Shown here: in pieces, positions 24,148-34,926 of the stretch
Layout of the letters: every line of letters starts with the position of its first letter
Numbering within the stretch: the stretch's first letter is position 1
NCBI RefSeq assembly: GCF_947507565.1
Contig: NC_089176.1
Coordinates: forward strand, 1,364,001-1,428,000
DNA length: 64,000 bases
Source: Oscarella lobularis
Taxonomy: Eukaryota; Porifera; Homoscleromorpha; Homosclerophorida; Oscarellidae
Direction: 5' to 3'
Notes under the pieces: model-generated
Database searches by the model: none
Told to the model about the DNA's origin: nothing
What the model saw: only the letters and a program-made list of their open reading frames with translations
Program-made: the position numbers and the translations under genes

Positions 24148-27100
24148 ATGGCGTCGTCACAGTGGGAGAAACGGTTGAGGCCAAAATTCCACGTCGCAGT
24201 TTCTCATACAGCCGAAATGATAGAAGATGGAACAATTTTGGACATCCTGTTTGCTAAAAATGTGTTGACTTTTTGCCAGTATGAAAAGCTGAGATCATCT
24301 AGCTCAAAGGAAGCAGCCAGATCATTGCTCATCGGCCTCAAAATTGGTACCAAATTCGACGCGTTTCTTGCCATTCTTCCTGAAGTAGAAGGAGCAAAAG
24401 AGTTACACCGCGAGCTTACTGAAGGTCAAGCTTCTTCAAGGAGTGAGTCTGACTCTGACTCTGACTCTGACTCCGACCAAGATGTACAGACCATCTTAAC
24501 TGTTTCCGTGCTGAAAAAGTATGAACACGTGTATAAAAAGCACAGGCACAGTTTTCGGAGCGCAATAAAAAAGGCGTTTTCAGAAGTGCGTCACAAACGA
24601 GTTAGAGTTGATGAAACTTATCCTAAGAAAGTGTGCAAATCGGATTCTGATTTTGCTATCACAAAGACGGTGGTTTTCAAGATAGTCTTTCCCAACATAA
24701 GAAATCGCCAGGTATTTGAGCCCCATTGCCAGCGCATTATCCGGGAACTAGCAAGAGTAATGGACATCCGTGAAGACCAGGTCGAAATTTTTGTTTCTGA
24801 CGGATCGTACATTTTGTCAATAACTGTAACTGTACCGGGCAGGGGATTTATTTGCTTCATGGCAGCTCTAGACGCTCCTAGCAACCTTGATTTTCTTTGC
24901 ACCGTTGATGATAAAGTCATTGTAATGATTGACGGACTAATTGAAATTTTCCTTGGCCATTTATACGACTCGACACGAGAAGTAGACAAGCGTCCTTCCT
25001 GCGAGTGAGAGATACGAGATAAAAATTCTACTTACTAAGACAGTTCTTGCAGAGATGCGCCTAAGCGCATTCTGAAGACTTGTGCCAATGATCCATTAAT
25101 TCCCAGGAAATGTAAGTTGAGCAGCATATATATTGTGTATATACGCTTGCAGATTTGCTTGCAGCATACAGCTCTTTGAAATCTTTGAACGCATCTGAGC
25201 CAAAGCCCAACCATGGTAAAGACAGTCATTTAGGTTTTTTTGCTTATCCGTCTCTTTAGACGAAACTCTCAGTCTGCCTTCTTTTGAAGAGGATAGGACT
25301 GTGAGCGGTAAGACAGATAATGATGCTCTGAATCTCTCTAATCAACCGTTTGGTTTCGTACGCTAGAATTGTATTTTGGAAAACAAACTAAGCCGACTCG
25401 CGACCGCTATTTTGAAAAGACGATGAAGGAATCCAAGCGCGGTCAACTGGAAGCAGAAGCGAAGCCTGTTCACGACTTCCTCTTGCAGTCCGAGGCTCTT
25501 CCTATTGGGCGCAGTCGATTTGAAACAGTTCTTGGCGTCAAGCCACCAAGGTGATCTAATTTCTTGGTGCTCTTGGAGACTTTTTGTTGTATGATTGTAC
25601 TTTTTATTAGACCCAACCATGCCCTTCCTTTGGATTATTTGGGAGAGTTTAAAATTCCAAAACGTTTTCATGAACGTATTGTCCATGGCCGAGCAACTCA
25701 AGAATTTGGGAAACTGCTTTGCAAAACGCTAGGTGCAGGTAACTACGAAGAAAAACTACAATGTCTGCTCTGGGCTGAAGAACGGCAGATGCATATTGAC
25801 ATCAAAAAATACGACAGGAAGGAGAGAATGGAATTAGATTTTGGAGGATTTTTCAAACTAGAGGTTGAATTTTTCAAATTACTTTTGATGTCTCTCAGAC
25901 TTTTTTGTTTAAAAGGTCAAGGGTCTTGCAGAAAATCGACCTTCATTAGTGAGAGGCGATCACGTTACTGTCATCATTGAAGGATCGGGGAGAAAATACG
26001 TTGGGTACGTTTACCACGTGGAAGTTGAGCAAGTAAAACTGAAATTTCACAGCAGGTGAAAGGAATAAAACTTTTTGTTATTTAATTTGACTACCACAAG
26101 TTTAGCTTTCAAGATAAGGAGTTCCATTCGGAAAAAATATTTTATATTACTTTCTCGTTTCATCGAGTTCCAATGAGAATAATGCACAGCGCTGTCTGCA
26201 ATTCCAAGCACATCATTCCGACCGTGCTTTTTCCGCAACATATAGCTGTTTTAAAGTCTCGCAAGGTACAAAGCATAGAACGGTAAGAGGATTAGTTTAT
26301 ATAGTACATTCTATGCACATAAAGATATTGCCAATGTCAGATTTTATGACAAAGACTTGGAGTCCAATGCAGAACAAAGAAAAGCAGTTGAAAACATCGT
26401 CAGTGGAACGTCAGGACCGGCTCCGTATATCATTTTTGGCCATCCGGGTACAGGAAAAACAAAAACTGCTGTGGAAGCTATCAAGCAGGTTATGAGCAAT
26501 TTATTGAATTAATGCATCTAGTTCTATAATACTGCCTGGTGCGCAGGTTTTACAAAAAAGTCCTGACGTCAGAGTCTTGGTCTGTTCACCGTCAATCAGT
26601 GCAGTTGATCTTATCTGTGAAAACGTTTTGAATCACGTTGACGTCCGACAAGTGTTTCGCATGAACGCTGAAGGAAGGAGCACATTCAGAATTTCTAAAA
26701 AGGTTATGGTAAGTTGAGCTAAAACACGTTTTACAAATCAACGAGATCTATTCAAGGAAGTATCTTGTTATGACTACCGCACAAAATATTTCAAATTTCC
26801 TGACAAACAAGAACTGAGTGGCTACAGGGTTATTATCACTACCCTAGTCACAGCTGGCAGGTTAGGAAGAGAAAATTTTTGTGCCTCAGATTATTAAATA
26901 TAATCAATGAGTAGATTAGTCTCTGCAAAAATTGGAAAAACATTTTTCTCCCACATCTTCATTGACGAGGCCGGCTATGCAACCGAACCAGAGACTTTGA
27001 TACCTTTATCAGGTCTACTGAACGACAGCAGTCAGCTTGTCTTAGCTGGCGATCCTAAGCAACTCGGGCCTATACTCAGATCAGCTATTGCGACGACGTA

Positions 27101-28151
27101 TGGCTTGCAGGTGTCACTGTTGGAACGTCTCATGACTACGAGATCTCTTCCTTACATCCGAAAAGAAAAAAGTCCTCATTACAATGATCGACTCGTGACA
27201 ATGCTTATCAACAACTACAGATCGCATCCTGACATCATTACGGTTTCCAACGAGCTGTTTTACAACAACGAGCTGAAGTATAGAGCAGACGAAAGACTTC
27301 GATCCTGCTTTTGCAAATGGAAACACTTACCTAAAGCAGATTTTCCTGTTGTCTTTGATGACGCAATCGGAAAAGACACGAGGAAAGCCGACAGTCCTTC
27401 TTTTTATAATCCTGCTGAGATTATAAAAATCGTCGAGTGGGTCGATCGCCTTCTGAATGACACCAAAGGAATCGGTGTAAGGGCAGAGGACATTGGAATT
27501 ATTTCTCCTTACAGAAAACAGGCAAGCTTTTGCACGTACAAAATTCGGGACATACCGTACCAGTAAATAATGGCTTTCTAGGTTCAGGAAACAAGAATTG
27601 AAATTCAAAAAAAGCTCAGAGTGCGAGATGAAATTAAAGTTGGAACAGTTGAAGAATTTCAGGGCCAGGAGAGGCTTGTTATAATTATTTCGACGGTAAG
27701 AAGCGACAAACAATATCTCGCTGACGACGCCTACTATAAACTGGGTTTTGTGAAAAGTCCCAAGGTAACCCAAAATTTTCCACGTCTTATCCCCCCAAAT
27801 GCATTTTATATGATATTACTTAGAGATTCAATGTTGCAATTACTCGAGCCAAGGCTCTGCTCATCGTCGTTGGCAATCCGTTCTTGCTGAAGTTCGACAA
27901 TTCCTGGAACAGGTAAAGGCACTCTTTAATAATTAAAAGTAAAATTTTTGATACAATTTTTTAGGTTTATGACGCACGTGTTTGAGAGAGGAGGTTTTTG
28001 TGGCAACACTGACTTCCGTCCTTCTCCCGACTTTGAGTGTCCCGAAAGCGACGATGACAGCGATGTCGTTGCCCAAGGGGCTGGAAATGAGGACAAAGGC
28101 TCGGAGTTCAGTAAGCAAATTGATCTTCCGTGGAGAAGTGACAGAATATAA
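24148..28151 (+). CDS. Predicted CARD-MOV10-type helicase fusion, about 1,082 residues
   Basis: Fifteen exons join with consistent phases and no stop: 24148-25004, 25053-25111, 25165-25215, 25260-25307, 25367-25550, then ten helicase exons to 28151. Exon 1 encodes a CARD-like death fold (QWEKRLRP...[18 protein letters not shown], residues ~5-95), an acidic SD repeat (~100-112) and a second domain of unknown type. Exons 2-4 are counterparts of receptor exons (2944, 3059, 3163) but without the Death domain. Exon 5 begins in what is 5' UTR in the other helicase, where CTCGAG has become GCTAG, creating an acceptor; it also lacks most of the N-terminal helicase region. Core motifs are kept: GHPGTGKT (P to H in motif I), [40 protein letters not shown]. 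The alternative is two separate genes, or a promoterless helicase relic. Confidence 0.7.
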
Positions 28152-28346
28152 GGTATCTGCTGTATCTTGCTTTTTTGTGCATGGGCTTGTCTGTGGCTGC
28201 GCTGCATCATGATAATTGCGTGTTATTTTTTTCTTAGCCTGTTTGTACGACGTTCAAAATGTATGTGGCTACTGTATGTATATCCAGCTGCGCGCCAGCC
28301 TCTGCGCGCCTTTACATAAATAAGACGTTCCCGGACCACGACTTTC

Positions 28347-29849
28347 ATGGATTTGGAAACAGAAGGCCTTGCTAGGTACGCCGTTCACCTCTTGACTACA
28401 TCGTGGCAGGAATTGTTGTAGGCTAGTTCATCGGCTTCACGAGTTGCAGGAGGAGTGCGTCGCGTCAAAACAGGCTTCGGAGCGTGCTAGTGCCGCTGCC
28501 GAAGCGCTCTTCAGTGGATGGTGGGGTTCTTTCCGTGAAAAGTAATAGATGATTTCGTTCTCGAAGGTCTGAAAAGCGTCCTACGGCGGCTCATGATGAC
28601 GACAAAGGTTTGGGGCCCCCCGAAAGGGATCCCACTTTTCTTCTCATTCTTTTCTAAAGACGCGAAGTTTCCCGCCGACGAATTGTCACATGGAAGCGAA
28701 TCGAAAGGAGAGAGAGAAGAGGAACAAAAGCAATTGGCCGATCTAGATCGAATTCTAGCGAAAGCGAAGGAAGCTCGCACCGTACGGATCACAGAGGTGA
28801 AATAACACGACGAGTCAGCCGAGTTACGAGTGGCAGATTGTCTCACACTTTATTTTCTCAGCAAAAGAAACGTCTGAAGGACGCTTACCTGCCAGAAAAG
28901 AAGGCAGTAGTGAAGAAAGCAGAAAGGCACCGAGCGTCCTTGCAACTGCAAACGAAGAAAGCGATAAAGCCTAAGAAGTCGTGTCCCGCTGTTCTGACGA
29001 CGTCCACCGAGGCGGAAGGAACCACAGCACAGCATGATAGAGAAAAAACTGTTGTGAAGCAGGAGGAGGACGCAGATTTGCTGATTCATATAGGGTGAAT
29101 TTGGGGCTTGCCATTCTTGCTCTATTTCATCTGGTTCAAACGTTTTGTAGGAAAGACATGAAGATGCCTGGCAAGTATCGAAAGGCCATTTCTGTCAATC
29201 GAAGGCGAGCAAATATTTATACAATTTTTGATCTTATGACGATTAATAGGCTTACCGGTCAGCTCGATGAAGAGTTTGCTGGTTCACGTGACGAGGATGC
29301 ATCTCAGCCATTCATCAGTCAACTAGAACAGACAGTACGAAGACAGCAAGATTCCTGATTATTTGGTTGCGATGAGCTGTCTCACATTTAGTTTTCTCTT
29401 GCTGATCAGCCTTCTAAATTCCGATCTTTACAACACTTGGAGCCGGCATCTCCTTCTGTATTGACTTACAGTGGCGTTGAGGTTCAAGGGGTTTATGTGC
29501 TAATAAATGCGTGTTTACGTTTTCTTTCTAGGATCTTGTGCAGTTCTCCATATTTCTGTTCGAGATCAGACTCAGGCGTCTTCAAAGAGAAATCAATAAG
29601 GTGCTCTCATTTAGTGGTCTTAGTTTATTTTGTAGTAGTAGTATTGATTGCCTAAAAGATGGCAGTAGAAGTCTTGTCACCCATTTTGGAGGCCAAGGAA
29701 AGGTAAAGCAATTATCTATGCGATACTGGCTCAGGTTCAAGTCATTGTTTAGAATTGATCCTCAGATTTACAATGCAGCGTCATTTATCTTGCAACCTCA
29801 CACTGTTCGGCAGTTTCAAGAAGAAGAGGAAGCGATTCACCATAGTTAG
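28347..29849 (+). CDS. Basic, coiled-coil-like protein of unknown family
   Basis: Exons join in phase from about 28470: (E)ECVASKQ...ALFSGW, SEKRPTAAHDDDK, DAKFPADELSHG...RTVRITE, QKKRLKDAYLPEKK...DLLIHIG, KDMKMPGKYRKAISVNRR...QLEQT, PSKFRSLQHLEP...GVEVQG, DLVQFSIFLFEIRLRRLQREINK, MAVEVLSPILEAKER and IDPQIYNAASFILQPHTVRQF, with a stop before 29849. The ATG at 28347 is a candidate start, but the first junction (about 28420-28465) is not resolved. The middle is lysine-rich and helical, and the end is leucine- and charge-rich, fitting a coiled coil. I do not recognise the family. A truncated duplicate without the start lies at 9447-10340. Confidence 0.6.
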
Positions 29850-30144
29850 TGTAGAACAATATTACCTTGGGCACAAGACGCGAAATTAATCGTCGTTCTT
29901 CCTACTGGCCGCTTTCCTCATACCTTCGCTAAGTGGACTCGTCAAGCCTGAAGCTGTTGGTTCTCTGCGTTATTTAATATTTCTTTCGTCGAACGCTCCT
30001 TGGCACGGACTCACTTGCCAGTGATGGGACAAGCGTTTGTCATGTTGATCGAATCTGCTACCGCGAGGGAAAGTCACGCGGCCGAGACTCACGTGCTTTT
30101 GTCGCTGATTCCAGGAACACTTTTGCATATCGAGTCGAGTCGTG
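29850..30144. other. Intergenic
   Basis: No gene seen; probably 3' flank of the preceding gene and promoter of the small gene at 30145. Confidence 0.35.
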
Positions 30145-30438
30145 ATGTCGCGCAATCGTCAGGTCGCCACATCTGGCCCCGATGAAGTACAACTGGCAGC
30201 CGCCATAGTGGGCATGGCCATGGTGGAACAAGCGAAGGAAATGCCGCGAGTCCAGCAAGTGGTTGAAAGACACCACGTCCAGGCAGTGCGTATGCGAACG
30301 GAGGGAGGAGGCGAAAGAATGATTATGCATAGACGCCAGCAGATTGAAGTTGTTGAGCGCCCATCGGCCCAAGCTCAGGCTCTCGCCAGAGTCGGCAATG
30401 CTCTCTTTGAGGCCGCATTGGATTCTGACTCAGACTGA
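30145..30438 (+). CDS. Small single-exon protein, 97 residues, unknown function
   Basis: Open frame from ATG (MSRNRQVATSGPDE) to a stop, ending in an acidic DSDSD tail. The composition is coding-like: an alanine/methionine-rich helix (AAAIVGMAMVEQAKEM) followed by a Gln/Arg/Val-rich helical part. No domain recognised, no signal peptide. It could be a small nuclear or adaptor protein, or a terminal exon of a larger gene. Confidence 0.45.
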   Translation: MSRNRQVATSGPDEVQLAAAIVGMAMVEQAKEMPRVQQVVERHHVQAVRMRTEGGGERMIMHRRQQIEVVERPSAQAQALARVGNALFEAALDSDSD

Positions 30439-30916
30439 TTTAAGCTTCCGCGCTTCTTTGGCGAACTCTATTTCAGTTGCTCTTTGCTCGCTGTCGTTTT
30501 TCAAGTACGCTTCGTTCTTTTTTCTGGTCTTTTTGACGCTCTTCCCGCTTAGTCTTGCACCTTCTTGGAAAAATAAACGGTCGTTTTTTGAAGCCCCACC
30601 CATGTAGGCGTGTTCTCGTTAGCATTTCACGTGAATGTGTTTGTGCGTTTTCGTGACGTGTCAGTGACCAGGAATGTGCGTGGGCTCCCTAGGCAGGCGG
30701 ATGTCATAGAATATAAATAGCTAAGACCTATTACCTATTTGAGCCAAACAAGACCTATTACCTATTTGAGCCAAACAAGGAATTTAATGAAGGAGGGTTC
30801 ATTGAATTACACAATGCAGACTTTGCGCAATTGTAATTCACAGATCTGCATATGACATACTACAGACGTACATACATGCATGCATACTGTACGAGTAGAA
30901 AAAATCAGTGTTTGAT
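30439..30916. other. Intergenic with a short tandem duplication
   Basis: A 27-base unit beginning AAGACCTATTACC is repeated exactly twice at 30723-30749 and 30750-30776. A polyadenylation-like AATAAA occurs near 30571. No gene seen. Confidence 0.5.
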
Positions 30917-31567
30917 TTACCCTCTTCTTTGACTTCCCTTTTGGCCGCGCCAAATTCCTCTTATGCGCTCCCAGGCTTCTCGGACAACGACGAGTGTTCG
31001 TCTGATTTTATCCAGAAAATCGATAACCCGCCCACGCCTGTGTCTGCTGCTTGGACTGAGAAAAGCGAATGCCAGATCGAGAGAAGGGTCAAGATCAACT
31101 TCGATTCTAAGAATGACGCTCGTCGGTTCCGAAGCTGCGTTTTCGTCGGTAAAAGAAATTGGATTCAGTCGTCTCTTATCCTTCATCCGCGTCACCTCTT
31201 CTTTGCTTATGAGCTCGGGCACATTTTCTTGAACAGACGTCAGATCACTTATGAATGATCTATGAGTGCTTTCTTTCTCGTAGATGAGTTTCTTGATTGT
31301 CTCTTGGGTGCCGTCGTTTCTAAGATAAGCGGCACTAATGACGGTCACATTGAAGCCAAGCTCTTTTAGAGTTGTCAAGGTATTGATTGTTATGGCTTTG
31401 TTCAAAGAGGTATCCGTCATCTGGTAGTCTACTTTCTTCTCATCAATAACTGTTCCTAAAAACAGAAATAAAGGTAGCTATATGCAGACGTCACGTTTGC
31501 TGTTTTAGGTACCTTTGACAGCAGCAACAGCAGCGACAGCAAGGAGAATGTGGACGATGCTCATCAT
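30917..31567 (-). CDS. Secreted precursor protein with a basic amphipathic C-terminus
   Basis: Two exons: 31567-31513 and 31455-30917, joined in phase 1; about 197 residues. The N-terminus MMSIVHILLAVAAVAAVKGT is a clear signal peptide. The middle resembles a propeptide, with mixed charge and a run of acidic residues (RIEVDLDPSLDLAF). It is followed by a proprotein-convertase-like basic site (RHRRGR) and a C-terminal stretch of about 36 residues (VIDFLDKIRRTLVVV...) that would form a cationic amphipathic helix. This layout fits a secreted effector or signalling peptide precursor, but no known family was recognised and the processing is inferred. Confidence 0.6.
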
Positions 31568-32174
31568 CGACTTGAAAGGTATCGCTCGAACAGTTAGGCT
31601 AAAATATGACCAACTGGAATAAGGCCAGCCGTATATATAGCGTGAGGTGAGAGGACGCACATTGCTGAGGTAAGCGACTACGAGGTAAGACAAACCCTGC
31701 TTTCGTAGTAACCAACAGCCGCTATTTCCTCTCCCATATATCCCTTGTCTGAGGCCTTTCCTATTCCGCTTCAGTCATATCTTATTGTAGTCTGGAGGCT
31801 CTGCCCTTCCTCTCCCAGCGAAGGGTGTCCAGACTAATCCTATTCATTGCCTCCTACGCCTTCCCTCGCGTCCTTTCTCCCCTTCCCTGCAGCTATACGG
31901 ATATGTCACCAAGTGGTTATTCACAGAGCCCTATAATAAGACCATGGGATGAGGAAGGAGACGGAGACTAGATCCTCTCCATAAAAAGAGTTCAAAGAAA
32001 CGACCATTTAGAGACTCATTTAGAATCAGATGAGTTAACGTTTGCCAAGAAATGCTAGGTTGTGGGGAGCTTGTGGGGCGGACACGGCACTGGACACGGC
32101 ACTGGACACGGCACTGGACACTGGACACGGCGACACAGCTCGGCGACACTGTAGAGATCGAGCGCGCTAACGAA
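31568..32174. promoter_or_regulatory. Shared upstream region of divergent secreted-peptide and kinase genes
   Basis: Both neighbouring genes start here and point away from each other. A TATA-like TATATA occurs near 31631. A 12-base tandem repeat (CTGGACACGGCA) lies at about 32090-32133 and would encode RHWT repeats if translation began at the upstream in-frame ATG 32052. Confidence 0.4.
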
Positions 32175-33552
32175 ATGGGTGGGCGATTTTCCACAGGCGA
32201 AATCGCTGAGGACGTGCCCGTCAGCCAGCTCTCGCTCCGATTTACGTCAAAGTACAGAATAGTGCGTAAGATAGGTCAAGGAGCTTTTGGATCGGCGTAC
32301 GAGGTGCGCGAAAAAGCGACGAATTCGCTTTGGTGCGCAAAAGTGGCCAAAGTAAGGAGAGGAGTAAATCTAGACGAGGTAGAGACAGCGTTTAGAAGGT
32401 TCCAAAAAAAAGAAGAAAACATATTCGGTTCAGATACCGGAGATAAAAGAAATGAAGAAATTCGACCATCCTCAAATCGTTCAATTTCAGGAAGCGATCT
32501 TAGACGACGTTCTCAATCACGTCTACATCATCATGGAATTCTGCGACGGCGGCAACTTGAAGCAGTGGATCAGACGAAATCGAAAACACGGCCTCCTCAC
32601 AGAACCAGTGAACAGAAGAAATTAATTAATTAATTAATTAATTAAATTTCTGTATTCTAATATTTTTTAGTTGATTTTGCAGATGCTCTGTCAGATCTGT
32701 CGCGCGGTGCACAGCTGTCATCAGCTGCAGACGATGCATCGCGACTTGAAGCCGGAGAACATTCTTCTCGATCGAGAGAGGCGAATCAAATTGTGCGATT
32801 TTGGCGTGGCCCGGCAGCTCGACCGGAATCACGCCGCGACGTCGTTTTGCGGTAAAGAAAACGAAAGACAAAGGTTATTCATTAATTAATTATTGAAAAT
32901 GTTAGGAACTCCTCCGTATATGTCGCCTGAAGTCTTTCTTGCTTACATGAGAGGCACTTCTAGCAAAACAGGGTAAGAATTAGTGGAAATATAATGCCTG
33001 CTCCTCATAATATTTTCTCTTAGGTATGACTTTATGTCTGAAGTGTGGTCTATTGGTTGCATTCTTTTGGACATGGCGACGTGCAAAGGCGTCTTTTTCA
33101 CTGTAAGTACGATGCTGTCTTTAGATGCCGTCGTGTGCATATTCTTCCTGAAGGAACGCGGATCGCCTAGAGGTCTCGAAGTAGCAGACGCACTCAATAA
33201 ATCGTCAAGCGGTGCTGCAACGAAAGAGTCCGAATTACAGCAGATATTCGACGAAGAAATTCCGCCAGTTAGCGAGAAACTTTTAATAGGCAATTAATTC
33301 AGTTCAAATTTTGAACCTTAGGGATACATAATAATTCGGCGGATATTGCCGCAGATGCTGAGATTTCAGCCTGAAGATCGAATCACGTTGGAAGCGATTC
33401 TGACCGACCCCGAAATACGAGAAGCGCTGGAAACTCCAGACGAAAGTAAGCTTTGCTTCAACCTTATCCTTTTCCTAACCTATCTTCCAGGTAAATGGCA
33501 TGAAAGTATCAGTCCTGCTCACAGCCTGGCGCAGGACGGGTCATCAGTGTAG
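32175..33552 (+). CDS. Protein kinase (NEK-like Ser/Thr type), multi-exon
   Basis: The start chosen is the ATG at 32175 because MGGRFST fits an N-myristoylation motif (Gly2, Ser6); ATG 32052 is in frame upstream. Kinase elements in order: glycine loop IGQGAFGSAY, ATP-binding lysine in LWCAKVAK, an exon with KEMKKFDHPQIVQF and hinge YIIMEFCDGGNL, catalytic loop HRDLKPENILL, DFGVAR, GTPPYMSPEV, SEVWSIGCILLDMAT and the C-lobe MLRFQPEDRITLEAIL. Exons join in phase with short introns, for example GTAAGG at 32351, GTGAAC near 32609 and GTTAGC near 33270. All catalytic residues are present, so an active kinase is expected. The HPQIVQF/EFCDGGNL blocks are most like NEK-type kinases, but assignment is tentative. 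Confidence 0.8.
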
Positions 33553-33738
33553 AGGGTAAAAACGCGTCACTCAAGCTTGATTAATTGGTTCCTATTCTCG
33601 AGAGTACAGATGTTCAATATTTATATAACGTTAATTATCAATGCAGTTGCTTGAATTTGTTTATACGCAAAAGACTTAGAAGTGATCCTCTAGAGATGAG
33701 TCAAAAAATAATCCTCTGAAGTATTTGGCTAATTAACG

Positions 33739-34856
33739 CTAAATAATAATGCAACTCGCTTCCGGTTTCTGACTGTTTAGAATTCGACTATAGATGTCTT
33801 CTTTCTGCCGCGACGAAGGTTCACAGTCCCACGAATAGACTTGATTTCCATCCAGGCACGGTCTCATTGGCTCTTGCTGGTAGATTCTCTTGCGCATGCT
33901 TGTCTCAATAAGGCAATCGTCTCCAGTGGGACATCGCGTCAGAACAAAGAACAGATTATCCAGACCTTAGGGAGAGAGAAAAGCAGATAAGAAATTATTT
34001 CCCAACGTTTAAAAAAATTATAAGTTTGCTTTTTACCTGTCCTATGTTTCGCATAGTCTAACAGTATTCTATAGAATCCGTCGACTCTGGTGAGAAGAAT
34101 CCGCGCCTCTGACGTATTGTAGCACAAAACGATGACGTCGAAATTCTTCCCGTCGACGTATCGAAGACACTCGGTGCTTAGCAGTTCATGTCGCAGAATC
34201 ACCATGGATACAAATTCGATTTCCTCCCGACGACAGTCCTTCTGGAGCGAACGGGCCACTTTGAGCGGCTCGTCGAAGTCACGACCAATGACAGCAACTC
34301 GCTTCATAATCGAAATTTCATCCGAAGTCTCGTTCTGGACGACATCTTCTCGTCCACTAAAGAAGTTCATGTCAGCTTCTTCAGCTCCAGAAGAACTAGA
34401 AGACGATGCCAACACAACGCTCGTAGGAAACGTTCCACCGTCGGTTTCATCATCGCCCCCAGTGGGGGTGTCCACAGACGATTCTTCGACTTCTCGACTC
34501 CTCGCCTCGGCCACATTTCCAAAATCATTTGATTTTTCTTTGTCATTTGTAGACACGGTGCTCGCTCGACTGACATCGTTGCTACTGCTACTGCTCGACT
34601 CCTCTTCGACGAAGCCCGATGCGTCCGGATTGAAGAAATGAAAGTCGTTTGCGCCGACGCCGCGAGCGTACGTTCGTCGATATTCGTTGCTGCGGCGACG
34701 ATCGCGCGACGATCGCGTGGAGTCGGAGAAAAACGTTTGGACGGCGCTGTTGAGGCGCTCCGTTAGCTTCGGTCCGCTCGGCTCTCGCTCGTCGTTCGGT
34801 GCCATTTCCTCGCGACCTTCGTGCAAACCGTACATGTCCAAGCCGATTGCGTCCAT
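33739..34856 (-). CDS. Unknown protein divergently paired with a GTPase gene
   Basis: Two exons: 34856 to about 34039, and about 33968-33739, joined in phase 1. The N-terminal half is low-complexity and serine/acid-rich (SSSSSS runs, GGDDETDGG). The C-terminal half looks folded, with alternating strands and helices: VAVIGRDFDEPLKVARSL, FDVIVLCYNTSEARILL, GLDNLFFVLTRCPTGDD. No family recognised. The start is 70 bases from the ATG of the IFI44-like GTPase on the other strand, so the two are probably co-regulated. Confidence 0.6.
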
Positions 34857-34926
34857 TTTTTTAGGTACCGGGAATTCAGGACTTACGTCATTTTGGTCGA
34901 GCCACGCGCGCGGTAGGCCCGCAAAA
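34857..34926. promoter_or_regulatory. Compact bidirectional promoter
   Basis: Only 70 bases separate the two divergent start codons (34856 minus, 34927 plus). The 5' UTR or promoter of each gene must overlap the transcribed region of the other. Confidence 0.5.

Noticed and set aside
25369..25554. Separate short gene at the 5' end of the second helicase copy
   Set aside because: The frame there has no ATG near its start; it fits as exon 5 of a longer spliced gene with matching phase on both sides.
28347..29849. Assignment of the basic coiled-coil-like gene to a centriolar protein family
   Set aside because: Only general composition is similar and no motif matches convincingly, so it is left unnamed.
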